Source: Agreia sp. Leaf210 (GTDB lineage: Bacteria; Actinomycetota; Actinomycetes; Actinomycetales; Microbacteriaceae). From it: DNA of 64,000 bases. The number at the start of each line of letters is the position of its first letter. Position 1 is the stretch's first letter. Of the stretch, positions 8,856 through 16,993 are shown in pieces. The stretch covers positions 310,001 to 374,000 of the forward strand of contig NZ_LMKK01000004.1 in assembly GCF_001421485.1 (NCBI RefSeq). The letters run 5' to 3'. The notes under the pieces are model-generated. The model was not told where the DNA came from. It was given only the letters and a program-made list of their open reading frames with translations, and did no database searches. The position numbers and the translations under genes were made by a program.

Positions 8856-9029
8856 GGTGACCTCCTTGAACGGTCCAGTGAGTCCAGGCATACGAAAGTG
8901 CTTCCAGTCTGTGCCCTCCCGGCCCGCAACGCGTCCTTTTTTCGTCGCGACAGCGTCGATTTCCGCGCGAGGCGAACACGGGCTAGCCGGGGCTACCTCG
9001 CCATCTGACACGGGCGTAGCGTTGGCCCA

Positions 9030-9899
9030 ATGACATCGACAACGCTTCCCGCCCAGGCATCCGGAACCTTCGACCTCGGCGGAGACCTTCCCGTCACCCG
9101 ACTCGGGTACGGCACCATGCAGCTGACCGGCGAAGGAGTATGGGGCTGGCCCTCCGATCCCGATGAGGCCGTGCGCGTACTGCGCCGCGCAGTCGAATTG
9201 GGCGTGAACTTCATCGACACGGCCGACTCCTACGGACCCGCCGTCGCCGAACCACTGATCGCCCAGGCACTTCGGCCGTACGCAGACGACCTCGTCATCG
9301 CGACGAAGGCCGGCCTCACGCGCTCGGGACCTGGTGACTGGCGCCCCGTCGGCCGCCCGGAGTACCTGCGTCAGCAGGCGGAGATGAGTCTGCGCATCCT
9401 CGGCGTCGACCGCATCGACCTCTTTCAGTTGCACCGTATCGACGCGAAGGTTCCGCTGGCCGACCAGATCGGCGAGCTCGCGCTGCTTCAGCAGGAGGGC
9501 AAGATCCGTCACATCGGCCTGAGCGAGATCTCCGTCAAAGAGCTGAAATCTGCCACCGAGTTCGCGACCATCGCCTCGGTGCAGAACCTGTACAACCTCG
9601 CCAATCGCCAGTCGGAGGAGCTGCTCGACTACGCGACAGAGCAGAACATCGCGTTCATCCCGTGGTTCCCGCTGGCGACCGGCGAGCTGGCGAAGGCAGG
9701 CGGGGTACTCGACGACATCGCCGCGAAGCACGACGCGACGCCCTCTCAGCTCGCGCTCGCCTGGCTGCTCAAGCGTTCGCCCGTACTGCTTCCGATTCCC
9801 GGCACCTCGTCGGTCGAGCACCTCGAGCAGAACATCGCCGGCGCCGAAGTTGAGCTCAGCGACGCCGAGTTCGACGAACTCTCCGCCCTGGCAGGCTAA
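9030..9899 (+). CDS. Aldo/keto reductase
   Basis: A 289-residue NAD(P)H-dependent oxidoreductase of the aldo/keto reductase TIM-barrel superfamily. The conserved catalytic set is visible: the Asp and Tyr in FIDTADSYG, the Lys in VIATKAGL, and the His in LFQLHRID. The C-terminal cofactor-binding block is [14 protein letters not shown]. Length is near the typical 280-330 residues. It most resembles the bacterial stress-associated or pyridoxal-reductase-like branch, but the substrate cannot be assigned. The AlaX-like gene starts 9 bases downstream on the same strand, so the two are probably co-transcribed. Confidence 0.92.
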   Translation: MTSTTLPAQASGTFDLGGDLPVTRLGYGTMQLTGEGVWGWPSDPDEAVRVLRRAVELGVNFIDTADSYGPAVAEPLIAQALRPYADDLVIATKAGLTRSGPGDWRPVGRPEYLRQQAEMSLRILGVDRIDLFQLHRIDAKVPLADQIGELALLQQEGKIRHIGLSEISVKELKSATEFATIASVQNLYNLANRQSEELLDYATEQNIAFIPWFPLATGELAKAGGVLDDIAAKHDATPSQLALAWLLKRSPVLLPIPGTSSVEHLEQNIAGAEVELSDAEFDELSALAG

Positions 9900-9908
9900 T
9901 CTCCACGC

Positions 9909-10787
9909 ATGACACTTCCCACCGCTGACACGATCGTCACCTACCCGGCGGGAGACCTCACGTCGACCGGCACGGTGCTTCACACCGAAGCGCTGGATGC
10001 CGGTCGACGCGTGGTTGTGCTGGATGTCTCTGCCTGTCACCCCGTCGACTCCGCATGGCCCGACCAGCCGGCCGACCGCGCCGTACTGACGGTGAATGGT
10101 GTCGACCTCGACGTTCTCGACTGCGTCGTGGGCGCGACCGACGGCGACGCGCTCTACCTCGGTGGCGACGTTCCCGTGCGCAAGGGCACCGAGGGGTGGG
10201 CCTTCGTCACGACGCACATCGTCGACGATGCCCTCGCGACAGAGGCAGGTCTCATCGAGGGCTCCGAGGCATCCATCACGATCGATGCCGACTACCGGCA
10301 CGCCCTTTCGGTCGGACACACGGCCTGCCACCTGGCGTCACTCGCGCTCAACGCGGAACTCGCCGGGTCGTGGAGCAAGGACGCATCGCTCGACGCTCTC
10401 GAGCACCCGAACTTCGACGCCCTGGCCATCGAGACGTCACGCATCCACGAGCGCGGCTCTCTCGACGCCTATCGCGTGGGCAAATCGCTGCGAAAGAAGG
10501 GGTTTGCGCCCGCCCGCCTGGCTGACGACCTCGGCGAGGTCGAGAGAGGCGTGGATGCGCGCCTCTCCGCGTGGGTGGCCTCGGGCGCTGCGGCCGCCAT
10601 CCACCGAGACGGCGATCGTCTCACCGACCGTCGCTTCTGGACGACGACGCTCGACGGCCACCCGGTGAGCATCCCTTGCGGAGGGACCCACGTCGCGAGC
10701 CTCGCCGAGCTGAGCGACCCGCAGGTGACGCTGCACGCCCAACAGGGCGATGCCGCGCTGGAACTTCGGATGACGACCCGCGCCTGA
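9909..10787 (+). CDS. AlaX-like alanyl-tRNA editing / metal-dependent hydrolase
   Basis: A 292-residue protein related to the second additional (SAD) editing domain of alanyl- and threonyl-tRNA synthetases. The two zinc motifs are present: HTACH near residue 140 (HxxxH type) and CGGTHV near residue 258. Free-standing members (AlaX) hydrolyse mischarged Ser- or Gly-tRNA(Ala). The N-terminal domain lacks any aminoacyl-adenylate synthesis motifs, so it is a trans-editing factor or related hydrolase. It is directly downstream of the aldo/keto reductase gene and convergent with dnaB, separated by only 7 bases. Exact tRNA specificity is inferred, not seen. Confidence 0.85.
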   Translation: MTLPTADTIVTYPAGDLTSTGTVLHTEALDAGRRVVVLDVSACHPVDSAWPDQPADRAVLTVNGVDLDVLDCVVGATDGDALYLGGDVPVRKGTEGWAFVTTHIVDDALATEAGLIEGSEASITIDADYRHALSVGHTACHLASLALNAELAGSWSKDASLDALEHPNFDALAIETSRIHERGSLDAYRVGKSLRKKGFAPARLADDLGEVERGVDARLSAWVASGAAAAIHRDGDRLTDRRFWTTTLDGHPVSIPCGGTHVASLAELSDPQVTLHAQQGDAALELRMTTRA

Positions 10788-10794
10788 CCAGCGG

Positions 10795-12207
10795 CTACGC
10801 CTGCGGCATGTCCGCGAAGCGGGAGAAGTGACCGAGGAAGCTCGCCGTGATGGTGGCCGTGGGGCCGTTACGGTGCTTGGCCACGATGAAGTCGGCCTCG
10901 CCCGCACGCGGATTGTCTTTCTCGTAGGCACCCTCGCGGTGCAGCAGGATGACCATGTCGGCGTCTTGCTCGAGCGATCCCGATTCGCGGAGGTCGCTGA
11001 TGGCGGGCTTCTTGTCGGCTCGCTGCTCGGGGCCACGGTTGAGCTGTGACAGCGCGATGACGGGAACCTGGAGCTCTTTCGCCATGAGCTTCAGGGCTCG
11101 CGAGAACTCGGAGACCTCTTGCTGGCGGCTCTCGACCTTCTTGCCGCTGGTCATGAGCTGCAGGTAGTCGATGACCACGAGCTTGAGGCCGACCTTCTGC
11201 TTGAGCCGACGGCACTTGGCACGGATCTCGACCAGCGTCATGTTGGGGCTGTCGTCGATGTAGAACGGCGCGTCGTTGATGGTCGAGCGGGTCGACGCGA
11301 TCTTGGTCCAGTCCTGGCCGTTGACCTGGCCTTTACGCATGATCTGCAGGGGCACCGACGCCTCTGCCGACAGCAGACGCATGGCGATCTCGGCGCGACC
11401 CATTTCAAGAGAGAAGAAGATGGCCGGCATGTCGTGCTTGATGGAGGCGGCCCGGCAGAAGTCGAGCGCGAGCGTCGACTTACCGAGCGCAGGACGTGCC
11501 GCGACGATGATGAGCTGACCCGGGTGGAAGCCGTTGGTGAGGTTGTCGAGGTCTGTGAAGCCCGACGGAACGCCCGTCATCTGGCCGTCTTTGCCAGCCG
11601 CGGCCTCGATCTCATCAGTGGCCGCTGTGAGGGCGATCGTGAGCGGCACGTAGTCTTCGGTCTCGACGTTGCCATTCACGGCGTAGATCTCGGCCTGAGC
11701 GTTGTTCACGAGGTCCATGACCTCGCCCTCGCTGGCGTAGCCCATCTGCACGATGCGCGTGCCGGCCTCGACGAGGCGGCGCAGCACGGCCTTCTCGGAG
11801 ACGATGTTGGCGTAGTAGCCCGCGTTCGCCGCGGTGGGAACCAGTCCGGTGAGCGTGTGGAGGTACTCCGCACCGCCGGCGCGGCTCAGTTCGCCGATCT
11901 TCGTGAGTTCGTCGGTGACCGCGATCACGTCGGTTGGCTCGCCGTGCGAATAGAGCGTGAGCACGGCGTCGAAGATGATCTCGTGCTTCGGAATGTAGAA
12001 GTCGGCTCCGCGGACGACCTCGACGACGTCTGCGACAGCGTCTTTGCTCAGCAGCATGCCACCGAGGGCGCTCTGCTCGGCGAGCAGATCGTGGGGAGGG
12101 GTGCGATCGCCGCGCGAGTCTGCCCGCCATTCGCCCGCACCACCGGCGGCGTTGCCGCCGCGCTGGCCGTCGCTGGGGCCGGACAGTCCGAGATGGGCTA
12201 TCGACAC
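10795..12207 (-). CDS. dnaB: Replicative DNA helicase DnaB
   Basis: A 470-residue hexameric 5'-3' helicase that unwinds the fork and recruits primase. It begins at GTG 12207 behind a GGAGG site. The N-terminal domain (PHDLLAEQSALGGMLLSKDAV) is followed by the RecA-like motor: Walker A near ARPALGKST, Walker B KLVVIDYLQLM and the conserved DLRESGSLEQDADMV. No intein interrupts it, in contrast to some actinobacterial dnaB genes. It is followed convergently by the AlaX gene. The upstream region carries a perfect DnaA box at 12289 plus related sites, suggesting that the initiator may regulate helicase supply. Confidence 0.97.
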   Translation of the reverse strand: MSIAHLGLSGPSDGQRGGNAAGGAGEWRADSRGDRTPPHDLLAEQSALGGMLLSKDAVADVVEVVRGADFYIPKHEIIFDAVLTLYSHGEPTDVIAVTDELTKIGELSRAGGAEYLHTLTGLVPTAANAGYYANIVSEKAVLRRLVEAGTRIVQMGYASEGEVMDLVNNAQAEIYAVNGNVETEDYVPLTIALTAATDEIEAAAGKDGQMTGVPSGFTDLDNLTNGFHPGQLIIVAARPALGKSTLALDFCRAASIKHDMPAIFFSLEMGRAEIAMRLLSAEASVPLQIMRKGQVNGQDWTKIASTRSTINDAPFYIDDSPNMTLVEIRAKCRRLKQKVGLKLVVIDYLQLMTSGKKVESRQQEVSEFSRALKLMAKELQVPVIALSQLNRGPEQRADKKPAISDLRESGSLEQDADMVILLHREGAYEKDNPRAGEADFIVAKHRNGPTATITASFLGHFSRFADMPQA

Positions 12208-12288
12208 GGGTCCTCCTTCGTCTGCGCTCGCGCGCAGGATCGTTCTGTGACAGTTGTACCCGCCCCATCCGACATCCCCAACAGGGCC

Positions 12289-12431
12289 TGTGGATAACCA
12301 TGTGGACAGTTGGGGAGAAACGCCGGAAGGTCTGGGGGCAAACTGTGGAAACTATTGTGGAAAGTGATGTGAGTTTGCGCTTGTAAAATCTGTCTGATCA
12401 GGAGTTATGACGTTTCCACAACCGTGGATAA
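12289..12431. promoter_or_regulatory. DnaA-box cluster upstream of dnaB
   Basis: The dnaB upstream region contains a perfect reverse DnaA box TGTGGATAA at 12289-12297 and a one-mismatch copy CGTGGATAA at 12423-12431. Between them lie several TGTGGA half-like words (around 12302, 12344 and 12357), and TTTCCACAA overlaps 12413. The rest of the gap 12302-12620 holds the terminator at 12551 and no gene I can support. Confidence 0.65.
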
Positions 12432-12550
12432 ATACATCCTTCGAGCACAGCTTGAGAGTTTCGATTTGACATTTGGCCTGTGCATAAAGTCGGGCCATTC
12501 TTACCCCCGAAGTGGGTCTGGCCCCGGCTTCTCACACTGGTGGTGAAACG

Positions 12551-12584
12551 ACGAATGGCGGTGGAATCATCCACCGCCATTCGT
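12551..12584. terminator. Strong hairpin ending the rpsF-rplI operon
   Basis: A perfect 15-bp stem (12551-12565 with 12570-12584) closes a 4-base ATCA loop, 37 bases beyond the rplI stop. The T-run on the minus strand is short, so this is a hairpin terminator with weak tail or an mRNA 3'-end stabiliser. Confidence 0.8.
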
Positions 12585-12620
12585 TGTGCGCTCGAGAGAG
12601 CGCGGTGTTGCTGAAGGGTG

Positions 12621-13073
12621 TTACTTCGCTGCGACCACGTTCAACGTGATCGTCGCGACCAGGTCGTCGCGTAGCTTGACCGTGGCCTCGTGGGTGCCGG
12701 TGAGCTTGATCGCCTGGTTGATCTCGATCTTCTTCTTGTCGAGCGAGCCGAGTCCCTGAGCCGACACCGCGTCAGCGATGTCGGAGGTCTTGACCGAGCC
12801 GAACAGGCGTCCGCCTTCGCCGGCCTTGACGGTCAGCTTGACGGTCGCGGCCTCGAGAACCTGCTTGAGGTGCTGAGCCTCTTCGATCGTGGCGTGCTCG
12901 CGTGAGACGCGGGCTGCCTTGATCTGCTCGACCTGCTTCTCGCCACCACGGCTCCACGTGACCGCGAAACCCTGGGGGATCAGGTAGTTGCGAGCGAAGC
13001 CGTTCTTGACCTCGACCACGTCACCCGCTGAACCGAGGCCGGAGACCTCGTGCGTGAGAATGAGTTTTGACAT
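12621..13073 (-). CDS. rplI: 50S ribosomal protein L9
   Basis: A 150-residue ribosomal protein starting [20 protein letters not shown], the family's N-terminal RNA-binding domain, with the [15 protein letters not shown] block that defines L9. The long central helix and C-terminal domain follow to full length (bacterial L9 is about 148-150 residues). It contacts 23S rRNA near the L1 stalk. Last gene of rpsF-ssb-rpsR-rplI, 9 bases after rpsR, and followed by a hairpin at 12551. Upstream reads as far as 13569 in other frames are not coding. Confidence 0.98.
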   Translation of the reverse strand: MSKLILTHEVSGLGSAGDVVEVKNGFARNYLIPQGFAVTWSRGGEKQVEQIKAARVSREHATIEEAQHLKQVLEAATVKLTVKAGEGGRLFGSVKTSDIADAVSAQGLGSLDKKKIEINQAIKLTGTHEATVKLRDDLVATITLNVVAAK

Positions 13074-13082
13074 GTCGGTTCC

Positions 13083-13346
13083 TTACCTGCCCGAGCCGGC
13101 GTAAGGCAGAAGAGCCATTTCGCGGGCGTTCTTGACGGCACGGGCGATGAGGCGCTGCTCCTGGACGGAGACTCCCGTGATGCGACGAGCGCGGATCTTT
13201 CCACGCTCCGAGATGAACTTGCGGAGAGTTGCGACATCTTTGTAGTCGATGACGCCGACGCGAATGGACTTCGCGGGAGCTGCGTTCTTGGCGCCCTTGG
13301 CACCACGCAGCGGCTTGCGGCGGTCGCCGCTTGACTTTCCAGCCAT
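13083..13346 (-). CDS. rpsR: 30S ribosomal protein S18
   Basis: An 87-residue basic protein of the small ribosomal subunit platform, where it pairs with S6. It reads [20 protein letters not shown] and then the core [19 protein letters not shown] and [19 protein letters not shown], the S18 signature. No zinc-binding cysteines are present, so it is the zinc-independent type. It sits between ssb (41 bases upstream) and rplI (9 bases downstream), the standard order. Confidence 0.98.
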   Translation of the reverse strand: MAGKSSGDRRKPLRGAKGAKNAAPAKSIRVGVIDYKDVATLRKFISERGKIRARRITGVSVQEQRLIARAVKNAREMALLPYAGSGR

Positions 13347-13387
13347 TTTTATCTGCTTTCAGATGAGTTCTATGAAGAACGAAGTTG

Positions 13388-13903
13388 TTAGAAGGGGGTG
13401 TCGTCGCTGAAGTTGCCCGGCGTGTTCCACACGTCGGCTCCAGCTCCGGCAGCCGGCTGCGCGGGCGCCGAAGCAGCCCACGGCTCGTCGTTTCCACCGC
13501 TCGGTCCACCGACCTGGCCGCCGCCCTGGCGTGCGCCCCCGGCTGCCCGGGTGACACTCGCAGTGGCATAGCGCAGGCTGGGGCCGATCTCGTCGATCTC
13601 GAGCTCGATCGAGGTGCGCTTTTCGCCCTCTTTCGTCTCGTAGGAACGCTGGCGCAGGCGGCCGGTCGCGACGACGCGGCTTCCCTTGGTCAGCGATCCG
13701 GCGACGTGCTCGGCGAATTCACGCCACACGCTCGCGCGCAGGAACAGAGCCTCGCCATCTTTCCAGTCGTTCGCGGCACGATCGAACGTGCGCGGCGTGG
13801 ATGCGATGGTGAAGTTGGCAACCGCCAGCCCGCCCTGCGTGTAACGCAGTTCAGGATCGCTGGTGAGGTTGCCCACCACGGTGATTACGGTTTCGCCAGC
13901 CAT
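13388..13903 (-). CDS. ssb: Single-stranded DNA-binding protein
   Basis: A 171-residue SSB with an N-terminal OB fold ([57 protein letters not shown]) and a Gly/Pro/Ala-rich linker ending in the acidic tip NFSDDTPF, the tail that docks replication and repair proteins. It protects single strands at the fork. Located between rpsF and rpsR as in most bacteria, ensuring co-expression with ribosomal proteins. Length is in the normal actinobacterial range (about 165-180). Confidence 0.97.
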   Translation of the reverse strand: MAGETVITVVGNLTSDPELRYTQGGLAVANFTIASTPRTFDRAANDWKDGEALFLRASVWREFAEHVAGSLTKGSRVVATGRLRQRSYETKEGEKRTSIELEIDEIGPSLRYATASVTRAAGGARQGGGQVGGPSGGNDEPWAASAPAQPAAGAGADVWNTPGNFSDDTPF

Positions 13904-13909
13904 GATCGA

Positions 13910-14419
13910 CTACTTGGCGGACTCGTCGTCGGCGGCCGGAGCGGCAGCCTTGGGAGCGGCGGGAGCCTTCGCGGCAGCAGCGACCTTCGACGCGGCGCTC
14001 GGCGCGGCCTTGGCGGCAGCAGGAGCAGCGGCGGAAGCCTCGGCGGGAGCAGCAGCGGCCTTCGGGTTGGCAGCCTTGCGGGCGGCCTTCTCGGCGGCGA
14101 GCTTGTCGGCGGTGGCGACCATAGCGATGGCCTCCTCGGCACGCAGCACCTTGGTGCGCATGACGGCCTCCGACAGCTTCAGCTGGCGGTCGAGCTCCTT
14201 GGTCGAGTCTGCGCTTGCGGTCAGGTTGACCACCGCGTAGATGCCTTCGGTCTTCTTGTTGATCTCGTAGGCCAGGCGACGGCGTCCCCAGATGTCGACA
14301 CTGTCGACGGTGCCGCCATCCTTACGGATGACGTTGAGGAATTTGTCGAGACTGGGGGCCACGGTGCGCTCATCGATTTCAGGATCGAGGATCACCATGA
14401 GTTCGTACTGATGCGTCAC
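13910..14419 (-). CDS. rpsF: 30S ribosomal protein S6 with long Ala-rich tail
   Basis: A 169-residue S6 beginning at GTG 14419 ([18 protein letters not shown]) behind AAGGAGG. The ferredoxin-like S6 fold occupies residues 1 to about 95 ([20 protein letters not shown] is the hallmark). Beyond it comes an unusual tail of some 65 residues, almost entirely Ala, Lys and Pro with an acidic end. Typical S6 is about 96-135 residues. The tail is encoded in frame without a break. First gene of the rpsF-ssb-rpsR-rplI operon, 6 bases upstream of ssb. The leader carries an inverted repeat at 14446-14464. Confidence 0.96.
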   Translation of the reverse strand: MTHQYELMVILDPEIDERTVAPSLDKFLNVIRKDGGTVDSVDIWGRRRLAYEINKKTEGIYAVVNLTASADSTKELDRQLKLSEAVMRTKVLRAEEAIAMVATADKLAAEKAARKAANPKAAAAPAEASAAAPAAAKAAPSAASKVAAAAKAPAAPKAAAPAADDESAK

Positions 14420-14445
14420 AAACCCACCTCCTTCGGACTAGTTCG

Positions 14446-14464
14446 GTCACAGACGGTCTGTGAC
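14446..14464. promoter_or_regulatory. Inverted repeat in rpsF leader
   Basis: GTCACAGAC, one central base, then GTCTGTGAC: a perfect 9-bp palindrome ending 27 bases before the rpsF GTG. It could fold in the leader RNA. rpsF leaders of many bacteria bind the S6:S18 complex for autoregulation, but I cannot match this hairpin to that motif with certainty; a protein operator is the alternative. Confidence 0.5.
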
Positions 14465-14551
14465 AGGAGGGTGTATCTGCATCGGCCCGCCACCGCGTAG
14501 GAGATTCCCACTGGTAACGGACAACCTTGGAAGCTTAGCAGAACCGCCTGA

Positions 14552-15385
14552 TCAGTGGTGGGTGGCCTTCCAGTACCCGCAGAACATGATGTTGTCCTTC
14601 GGCACCCCGGTGGCGATCCAGTATCGGCGGGCGCCCGCGACGAGCGCCGATTCGCCCACGGTCCAGGCGAAGCACCGCTCGCCGAGCGGCGGCAGGGCCT
14701 CGGCCGCCGCCAGAACGGCACGGCCCGGCGTCGCCTGCGCATCCGGCCGCACGACGAACCGCACGTCGACCTTGGGCGGGCCCACCAGATCTTGGATGTC
14801 GTCGGCCGTCGGCACCTCGATCAGTGCGATGCCGACGGTGCCGGCCGGCAGAGACGCCAGAACGCCGGCGACCGCGGGCAGCCCCGTCTCGTCGGCGACG
14901 AGCAGCACGCTGTCGGTCTCGGCGGGCTGCACGAAGCCGATGCCCTCGTCGAGGATCGCGACCGCATCGCCCGGCTCGCAGCGGGCTGCCCAGCTCGCCG
15001 CGGGTCCGGCCGTTCCCGCGGCCGCATCGCCATGCAGCACGAAATCGACGTCGAGCTCGGGGCCGTCGGCACCCACCTCTCTATATGCGCGCACTGTGTA
15101 GTTGCGCAGCACGGGGCGACGCGTCTTCGAGATCGTCAGGTATCTGGCGTACGAGAGGGTGTTGAGCTTCTTGGGCAGTCGCGACAGCGTCTCTTCGTCG
15201 GCGATCGGAATGAAGAGGCGGAACCACTGGTCGAACCCCATCGGTACGAACTTCGCGATGTCGCCCGCCCCGAGTGTGACCCTGGCCATGCTCGGCGTGA
15301 TCACCTGACGGCGGAGGACATGCAGCGTCAGCAGTTCGGAGTCCTGAGGTTTGATCCGGCGGGCTGTCTCGGTGCTCTTCGCCAT
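14552..15385 (-). CDS. Siderophore-interacting protein (FAD-dependent ferric-siderophore reductase family)
   Basis: A 277-residue flavoprotein of the siderophore-interacting (ViuB/YqjH-like) family, which releases iron from imported ferric siderophores by reducing it in the cytoplasm. It begins MAKSTETARRIKPQ. The FAD-binding segment is RPVLRNYTVRAYR, then DFVLHGDAAAGTAGPAASWA and the C-terminal NAD(P)H-side SALVAGARRYW and FCGYW. A probable DtxR/IdeR iron box sits 42 bases upstream of the start, overlapping the stop of the CCA gene. No siderophore transporter lies next to it in this window, so it is probably recruited by uptake systems elsewhere. Confidence 0.9.
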   Translation of the reverse strand: MAKSTETARRIKPQDSELLTLHVLRRQVITPSMARVTLGAGDIAKFVPMGFDQWFRLFIPIADEETLSRLPKKLNTLSYARYLTISKTRRPVLRNYTVRAYREVGADGPELDVDFVLHGDAAAGTAGPAASWAARCEPGDAVAILDEGIGFVQPAETDSVLLVADETGLPAVAGVLASLPAGTVGIALIEVPTADDIQDLVGPPKVDVRFVVRPDAQATPGRAVLAAAEALPPLGERCFAWTVGESALVAGARRYWIATGVPKDNIMFCGYWKATHH

Positions 15386-15426
15386 GCTCGCGGTACTCGT
15401 CTCGACTCGGGGGAGGGGTAGAGAAG

Positions 15427-15440
15427 AAAGGGTACCCTAA
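15427..15440. promoter_or_regulatory. Probable DtxR/IdeR iron box
   Basis: Read on the minus strand the site is TTAGGGTACCCTTT, matching the iron-box core TTAGGnTAnCCT known for DtxR/IdeR regulators, with a perfect GGGTACCC centre. It lies 42 bases upstream of the siderophore-interacting gene and overlaps the last codon of the CCA gene. Function is inferred from match and position. Confidence 0.6.
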
Positions 15441-16873
15441 CTTGTTTGCCGAGCGGCCCACCACTCGAGCAGGCGCCGGGTGGCCTCCTCTTCGCCGAGG
15501 GGTCCGTCATCGAGACGCATCTCGAGCAGAAAACGGTACGCCTCGCCCACGTCGCGCCCCGGTCTGATGCCGAGGATGCCCATGATCTGCTCGCCGTCGA
15601 GATCGGGCCGCGCGGCCTGCATCTCCTCTTGTTCGGTGAGCTCGGCGATGCGCGTCTCGAGGTCGTCGTACGCGAACGACAGCATGTGCGACTTGCGGGT
15701 GTTGCGCGTGGTCACATCGGCCCGGGTGAGGATGTGCAGGCGCTCGAGCATGGGACCCGCGTCCCGCACGTAGCGACGCACGGCGGAGTCGGTCCAGGCG
15801 CCTTCGGTGTAGCCGAAGAAGCGCAGATGCAGCTCGATGAGACGAGCCACATGAGAGATGGTGTCGTTGTCGAACCGCAGCTCTCGCAGTCGCTTCTTCG
15901 CGATCTTCGATCCCACCACATCATGGTGATAGAAGGTCACCACGCCGCCCGGCTCCAGGCGTCGCGTGGCCGGCTTGCCGATGTCGTGCATCAGAGCAGC
16001 CAGGCGGAGCACCAGATCGGGTCCCTCGAACGAGTCGCGCGACTCCTCGAGCTCGATCGCCTGATCGAGCACGGTGAGGCTGTGCTGATAGACGTCTTTA
16101 TGGTGGTGGTGCTCGTCGCGCTCGAGTCGCAGCGCCGGGATCTCCGGCATCACGAGCTCGGCCAGCCCGGTCTCGACGAGCAGCTCGACACCCCGACGCG
16201 GGGTCGGCGTCAGCAGCAGCTTCGAGAACTCGTCGCGGATGCGCTCCGCCGAGATGATCGAGAGCGATCCGCCCATGGTGCCCAGGGCATCCAGCGTCTC
16301 GGCATCGAGATCGAAACCGAGTTGGGCAGAGAACCGGATGGCGCGCAGCATGCGCAGAGGGTCGTCGCCGAACGAGATGGCCGGCGTCGACGGCGTGCGC
16401 AGGATGCCGGCGAGCAGGTCTTCGACGCCGCCCGACGGATCGACCAGAACGAGTTCGGGCAGGCGGAGCGCGAGCGCGTTGACCGTGAAATCACGGCGAG
16501 AGAGATCGACCTCGAGGCTGTCGCCGAACGCCACGATGGGCTTGCGGGTCTGCTGGTCGTAGCTGTCGGAGCGGTAGGTCGTGATCTCGACCTGCTCGCC
16601 ATCGATGACGGCGCCGATCGTTCCGAAGTCGCGGCCGATGTCCCACGTGCTCTTCGTGAGAGTCGACACGACGGCGAGGATCTCGTCGGGTGTGGCATTC
16701 GTCGTGAAGTCGAGGTCTTTCGCCTCTCGGCCGAGGAACGCATCTCTGACGGGACCGCCGACGAGGGCCAATTCAAAGCCCGCCTTGCTGAAGGCCGCTG
16801 CGAGGGGCGCTACGGGCGACGACTCGCTGAGAGCGCGCAGCCGAACCATGGATTCTTGAACCGTTCGCTGCAT
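15437..16873 (-). CDS. CCA tRNA nucleotidyltransferase
   Basis: A 478-residue class II tRNA nucleotidyltransferase that adds or repairs the 3' CCA end. This matters here because none of the three tRNA genes in the window encodes CCA. The polymerase head carries LVGGPVRDAFLGREAKDLDF, the GG/DxD catalytic set, and FTVNALAL. A second domain includes HHHHKDVYQHSLTVLDQA and LAALMHDIGKPATR, an HD-type phosphohydrolase motif as in many actinobacterial PcnB/Cca proteins. ATG at 16873. Divergent from the DUF6049 gene by 120 bases. Assignment as CCA-adding rather than poly(A) polymerase is from family and length. Confidence 0.95.
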   Translation of the reverse strand: MQRTVQESMVRLRALSESSPVAPLAAAFSKAGFELALVGGPVRDAFLGREAKDLDFTTNATPDEILAVVSTLTKSTWDIGRDFGTIGAVIDGEQVEITTYRSDSYDQQTRKPIVAFGDSLEVDLSRRDFTVNALALRLPELVLVDPSGGVEDLLAGILRTPSTPAISFGDDPLRMLRAIRFSAQLGFDLDAETLDALGTMGGSLSIISAERIRDEFSKLLLTPTPRRGVELLVETGLAELVMPEIPALRLERDEHHHHKDVYQHSLTVLDQAIELEESRDSFEGPDLVLRLAALMHDIGKPATRRLEPGGVVTFYHHDVVGSKIAKKRLRELRFDNDTISHVARLIELHLRFFGYTEGAWTDSAVRRYVRDAGPMLERLHILTRADVTTRNTRKSHMLSFAYDDLETRIAELTEQEEMQAARPDLDGEQIMGILGIRPGRDVGEAYRFLLEMRLDDGPLGEEEATRRLLEWWAARQTS

Positions 16874-16993
16874 GCCGACAGTTTACCGAGGCGCGCGTTG
16901 GGGCTGCTGGCAGAGCGGCCTCCCATGCTTTCAGGCTGCGCAACCTAGAATCTACGCGAGGCCGCATCTCATGCGTCTTCGACGAGAGCACCT

